Below are positions 5,042 through 7,462 of a stretch of 7,462 bases of DNA, in pieces; positions within the stretch are counted from its first letter, which is position 1; each line of letters opens with the position of its first letter. Source of the stretch: a bacterium (lineage in GTDB: Bacteria; SZUA-182; DTGQ01); the NCBI GenBank assembly GCA_023512255.1, contig JAILZY010000133.1, positions 1 to 7,462 of the forward strand. The letters run 5' to 3'. The position numbers were made by a program, and so were the translations under genes. Below the pieces are notes generated by a model. It was given only the letters and a program-made list of their open reading frames with translations. It had not been told where the DNA came from and searched no databases.

Positions 5042-6490
5042 CTAGGAGGAAGATTTGCGCTCATCCTGCTGATCATACCGTACCGTCTCAATGGCTTTCT
5101 GCCTGAGAATATCATAATAGATCATGATCTTTCGGACATATCGCACCGGCCTTGTCCCGCGGCAGTAGCCGTATTTGCTTTGTCTATAGTAGCGGGGCTC
5201 GGCCAGCAAGGGAAGAGTTTTTTTGAGGGAAGACCATTGCCAGGGGTCAAGGTTAAGCCGCCGGGCAAGCACCTGGGCATCTCGGATATGCTTGGGCCCA
5301 ACATTATAGGCAGCCAGGCTGATAAGTAGACGATCCGGTTCTGGAGCCTGTTGATAAAGGTCATAGAGATAGCGAAGGTATTTGACTCCGGCCTTGATGT
5401 TCTGCTGTGGATCGAGGCGATCCTCAATGCCCATCTCCTTAGCCGTAGCTGAGGTGAGCTGCATAAGCCCTCGGTCATTATTCGGATCTAGGCTCTCAGG
5501 ATCAAAGTGTGATTCCTGATAGACCATAGCGGCGATCAATCGCCAGTCAAACCCATATCTTTGGGCTATTTCCTTGATGGTGGCTTTATGTTTGGGTAGC
5601 CGAGTTTTGAGCCTCTGATGATATTTTTTTATATCCTGGTAATCAAAAACCTCAAGATCTGAGTAATATCGAGCATAGATATCATAGAAAAGGCCATTTG
5701 CCCGAATGGTTTCAAAAAAACGGTTGATTTCTTCCACAAGCTCTCTCTCTCCCTTGGCCACGGCCCAGCTTAGAGATTGGGCCTTTTCGATTGGGAATCC
5801 GATTCGGATATCTGGATAGTAGCGCCGGCAAAGAAGAGCAATGGTAGAGTCAGCTATAGTGATGTCGATCTTCTTTTGAGCTACCTTACCGATAAGCTCT
5901 TCAACCGTAGCCTCATCGTGGACTTCGATGGTGCAGCGTATCCCAGCCTGCCAGAGTCGGTCAAGGCATTCTTCCGATAGGCTCCCCTTGCAGATATGAA
6001 TGGTTTTCCCGTCTAGGTCATTGATGGTTCGAATAGTATGGTTATTTTTGTGAACAATGATATGGCGCTGAACGGTTAAATAACCATCTGAAAAATCAAC
6101 TACTTTCTGACGAGAGGGAGAAGGAGTCAGTTTAGCGGCCAAAAAATGGGTCCGGCCAAGGCATCTAACCATTTCCTCCCAATTGCTGACAATCTGCACT
6201 CGCAGCTCCACGCCCAGAAATTGAGCAAAGGCCTTAGCCAGCTCATATTCGAAGCCTGAAGGCCTACCCCGGTACTTATAATAACAGTGGTTATTGCTTT
6301 GAGTAACTAGGGTTATGACTCCGGTTCTTTTGATCCTGCTCAGAGCACTTTCCTGCTTAGCTTGCTGAGCTGCTGGCGGCACAGGACGACATGAGGTTAC
6401 AACGAGAAGATAGAGAAAGAGAATTACGCTAATCTCCTTCAGCGGCCCTGGGCAAATTCTTCTCAAGAGTTTGGTTTCGCTCATAAGCAT
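5042..6490 (-). CDS. mltF: membrane-bound lytic transglycosylase, MltF type
   Basis: A 482-residue predicted outer-membrane lipoprotein that cleaves peptidoglycan glycan strands, releasing 1,6-anhydromuramyl products. A signal peptide ends in the lipobox VTSC (Cys34); the next residue is Arg rather than Asp, which favours the outer membrane. Residues about 52-277 form a family-3 solute-binding-like domain (GFEYELAKAFAQFLG, SRQKVVDFSDGY). Residues about 302-435 form the SLT catalytic domain, with catalytic Glu326 in VYQESHFDP, GLMQLT (341-346) and AAYNVGP (393-399). The C-terminal RYYRQSKYGYCRG and YVRKIMIYYD stretches match the MltF ending. Length is a little under E. coli MltF (about 518). 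ATG 6490 has AAGAG five bases upstream; the ATG at 6484 is a possible alternative. Eight cysteines are unusually many for a periplasmic protein. The gene converges on the regulator, separated by 61 bp. Confidence 0.88.
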   Translation of the reverse strand: MLMSETKLLRRICPGPLKEISVILFLYLLVVTSCRPVPPAAQQAKQESALSRIKRTGVITLVTQSNNHCYYKYRGRPSGFEYELAKAFAQFLGVELRVQIVSNWEEMVRCLGRTHFLAAKLTPSPSRQKVVDFSDGYLTVQRHIIVHKNNHTIRTINDLDGKTIHICKGSLSEECLDRLWQAGIRCTIEVHDEATVEELIGKVAQKKIDITIADSTIALLCRRYYPDIRIGFPIEKAQSLSWAVAKGERELVEEINRFFETIRANGLFYDIYARYYSDLEVFDYQDIKKYHQRLKTRLPKHKATIKEIAQRYGFDWRLIAAMVYQESHFDPESLDPNNDRGLMQLTSATAKEMGIEDRLDPQQNIKAGVKYLRYLYDLYQQAPEPDRLLISLAAYNVGPKHIRDAQVLARRLNLDPWQWSSLKKTLPLLAEPRYYRQSKYGYCRGTRPVRYVRKIMIYYDILRQKAIETVRYDQQDERKSSS

Positions 6491-6529
6491 GTGTTCTCTT
6501 GGGTGAAGAAAAGTGGTCAGGGCGATGCG

Positions 6530-6545
6530 GGCAAGCCTTACCCCT
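6530..6545 (-). promoter_or_regulatory. weak sigma-54-like site upstream of mltF
   Basis: On the minus strand AGGGGT-AAGGC-TTGCC has the invariant GG and a full TTGC at the right spacing, but the -24 element otherwise departs from TGGCAC. The predicted start near 6520 would give a 30-nt leader for mltF. GG-N10-GC matches are expected by chance every few hundred bases, so this is only a candidate. Confidence 0.2.
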
Positions 6546-6582
6546 GCTTCACCTCAGCTAACCACCGTCCCCTATAACCAGC

Positions 6583-6626
6583 CGTAAATAAAAAATAATT
6601 TATTTAAATTATTTAAAAATAAAAAT
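6583..6626. other. AT-rich tract upstream of mltF
   Basis: Nearly pure A/T for over 40 bp, including the palindromic-looking TTTATTTAAATTATTTAAA. It lies 90-135 bp upstream of the mltF start codon. It could serve as an UP-element-like or nucleoid-protein binding tract, or simply be a bent spacer. Confidence 0.35.
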
Positions 6627-6643
6627 TCCCAGATGTTCACACC

Positions 6644-6710
6644 CATCCTCGCTCCCCTCCCTTGATGATTCAGAAGCGAGGATAGTGAGGATGTTTTTAT
6701 TCATCCTCAC
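6644..6710. repeat. pair of competing inverted repeats
   Basis: ATCCTCGCT (6645-6653) pairs with AGCGAGGAT (6675-6683). GTGAGGATG (6685-6693) pairs with CATCCTCAC (6702-6710) around an 8-nt loop. The leftmost arm CATCCTCGC can also pair with GTGAGGATG with one G-T wobble, so the four arms form alternative structures. On the minus strand they lie 150-220 bp upstream of mltF. No U-tract follows closely on either strand. Confidence 0.5.
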
Positions 6711-6714
6711 CCAG

Positions 6715-6859
6715 CCTTCCCTATCAAGGCCTTCCCTATCAAGGCTTTTAGGGGCATAGTAGTTATCCTTCATTCCCTAATCAAGGGGGAGGTGCTTCAG
6801 AATAGTAATAATATCGGCGATTCTCCGCCGCTCTTTTGACCAGATCCCCTATCAAGGGG
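6715..6859. repeat. family of CCCTATCAAGG repeats
   Basis: CCTTCCCTATCAAGG occurs as an exact tandem pair at 6715-6729 and 6730-6744. A related TTCCCTAATCAAGGG lies at 6773-6787, and CCCCTATCAAGGGG at 6846-6859. Each copy has a short dyad (CCCT/AGGG, five bp in the last, less complete in the first two) around ATCA. Confidence 0.6.
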
Positions 6860-7229
6860 TGGAGCATATGGGAGTCTCCAATTTAAGGAGATATTGAAAT
6901 ACCCCAAAATATTGAAATATTCAAAAAGAGTGAGGAAATCTCCGCAAGCCTCCCATAAAGACAGGAAACATCTGGAAAATTCCCTTGACGCTTGGAGAAT
7001 GAAAGTTCCCTTGACAGTTTAGTCAGGAAATCGGAAGAGACAATAGCTTGCGCTCTCGGCTATTTGAGCTCTCGAGAAATCGCCTGAGGAGGAGTACGTT
7101 CACTAAATCGTACGGAGCTATAGATACTCGTCGCTTTCTCTGAGATCTATTTTTATTAGTAGGAGATATTTTTAAATTATTTATTGTGAGTTAATAATAT
7201 CATAAGAAGGGAGACCGGGTCAAGCTATT

Positions 7230-7271
7230 TATGCTATCTCTAGGTCCTATTATGCTCTCTTTAGGCCTTTT
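7230..7271. repeat. imperfect 21-bp tandem pair
   Basis: Two adjacent 21-bp units, 7230-7250 and 7251-7271, agree at 16 of 21 positions. Both begin TATGCT and carry TAGG in the middle. Confidence 0.45.
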
Positions 7272-7288
7272 AGCCGTGTCTTTATCTT

Positions 7289-7320
7289 TAATTTTTACTT
7301 TTATCCAGTAATTTTTACTT
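7289..7320. repeat. 12-bp direct repeat TAATTTTTACTT
   Basis: Exact copies at 7289-7300 and 7309-7320, start to start 20 bp, about two helical turns, so two proteins could bind on the same face. No gene context supports a role. Confidence 0.55.
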
Positions 7321-7406
7321 CTAAGTGGTTTTTTCGCCAAGTGCGAGAGCAGATCCAATTATCCTTATGCCAGAGCGAATGCTTAATTGCATTTTAAAAT
7401 CAATCA

Positions 7407-7435
7407 GTTAACTTTCACAAAATGTGTGAGTTAAC
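7407..7435. promoter_or_regulatory. 29-bp near-palindrome, operator or hairpin
   Basis: GTTAACTTTCACA (7407-7419) and TGTGTGAGTTAAC (7423-7435) are inverted arms agreeing at 11 of 13 positions around AAA. Both outer ends are GTTAAC. It lies 27 bp from the window edge, so it may belong to the control region of a gene just outside. No U-tract follows. Confidence 0.45.
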
Positions 7436-7462
7436 ATTCTGGAATATAAAGCTTTTCAGGTG

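Larger units (their letters stand above)
6860..7462. other. non-coding stretch with several short repeats
   Basis: No gene with a start, ribosome binding site and recognisable product is visible on either strand. The strongest open stretch is on the minus strand at 6886-7148, with one internal TAG and no good start. Repeats here: ATATTGAAAT at 6891-6900 and 6909-6918; TTCCCTTGAC at 6980-6989 and 7006-7015; TGTGAGTTAA at 7185-7194 and 7425-7434; and the arrays listed separately. A 5-bp hairpin GTACG/CGTAC lies at 7094-7113. Confidence 0.5.

Noticed and set aside
6691-6759. 22-codon plus-strand frame across the 15-bp tandem repeat
   Set aside because: Its codons are dictated by the repeat (PSLSR twice) and the start lies inside a hairpin arm; most likely fortuitous.
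7252-7268. GG-N10-GC match on the minus strand
   Set aside because: Poor -24 and -12 elements and no downstream gene within reach; matches of this quality are expected by chance.

Overview
The window reads as a chromosomal segment from a Gram-negative bacterium that uses sigma-54: it has an NtrC-class enhancer-binding regulator, a lipoprotein-type lytic transglycosylase and moderate GC. The style of the two-component pair fits Desulfobacterota (former deltaproteobacteria) or a related lineage. That placement is inference from protein character and is not firm. There are three large genes, one small probable gene and two long gene-poor stretches (1-578 and 6491-7462) rich in short repeats and inverted repeats.

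Layout. 1-578: no intact gene, a possibly decayed minus-strand frame (34-179) and a cluster of iteron-like direct repeats (295-354). 579-785: minus-strand 68-residue protein of unknown function, with a good ribosome binding site and a sigma-70-like promoter at 921-950. 1082-1485: the most striking part. A dyad (TTTTCGAC-N6-GTCGAAAA) lies about 127 bp upstream of the predicted start of a near-consensus sigma-54 promoter (TGGCAT-N5-TTGCT, 1194-1209). A strong intrinsic terminator (1448-1485) follows. Together they delimit a transcript of roughly 260 nt without a convincing reading frame. It is purine-rich, structured and carries nine GGA triplets. I interpret it as a sigma-54-dependent small RNA.

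1522-4980: a sigma-70-like promoter with a perfect TATAAT leads into a leader of about 300 nt with alternative inverted repeats and tandem repeats. Then come a membrane sensor histidine kinase and an NtrC-family response regulator, overlapping by 4 nt (ATGA). 5042-6490: a convergent, minus-strand MltF-type lytic transglycosylase lipoprotein. 6491-7462: non-coding, with competing hairpins, a CCCTATCAAGGG repeat family, several direct repeats and a 29-bp near-palindrome.

Working model (inference): the kinase senses an envelope or periplasmic signal and phosphorylates the regulator. The regulator binds the dyad at 1082-1103 and activates sigma-54 RNA polymerase to make the small RNA. This resembles CbrAB-CrcZ, GlrKR-GlmY and LuxO-Qrr, where NtrC-type systems act through sigma-54-driven small RNAs. 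The GGA content suggests, but does not prove, sequestration of a CsrA/RsmA-type protein. Whether mltF is also controlled by the pair is open; only a weak sigma-54-like site precedes it.
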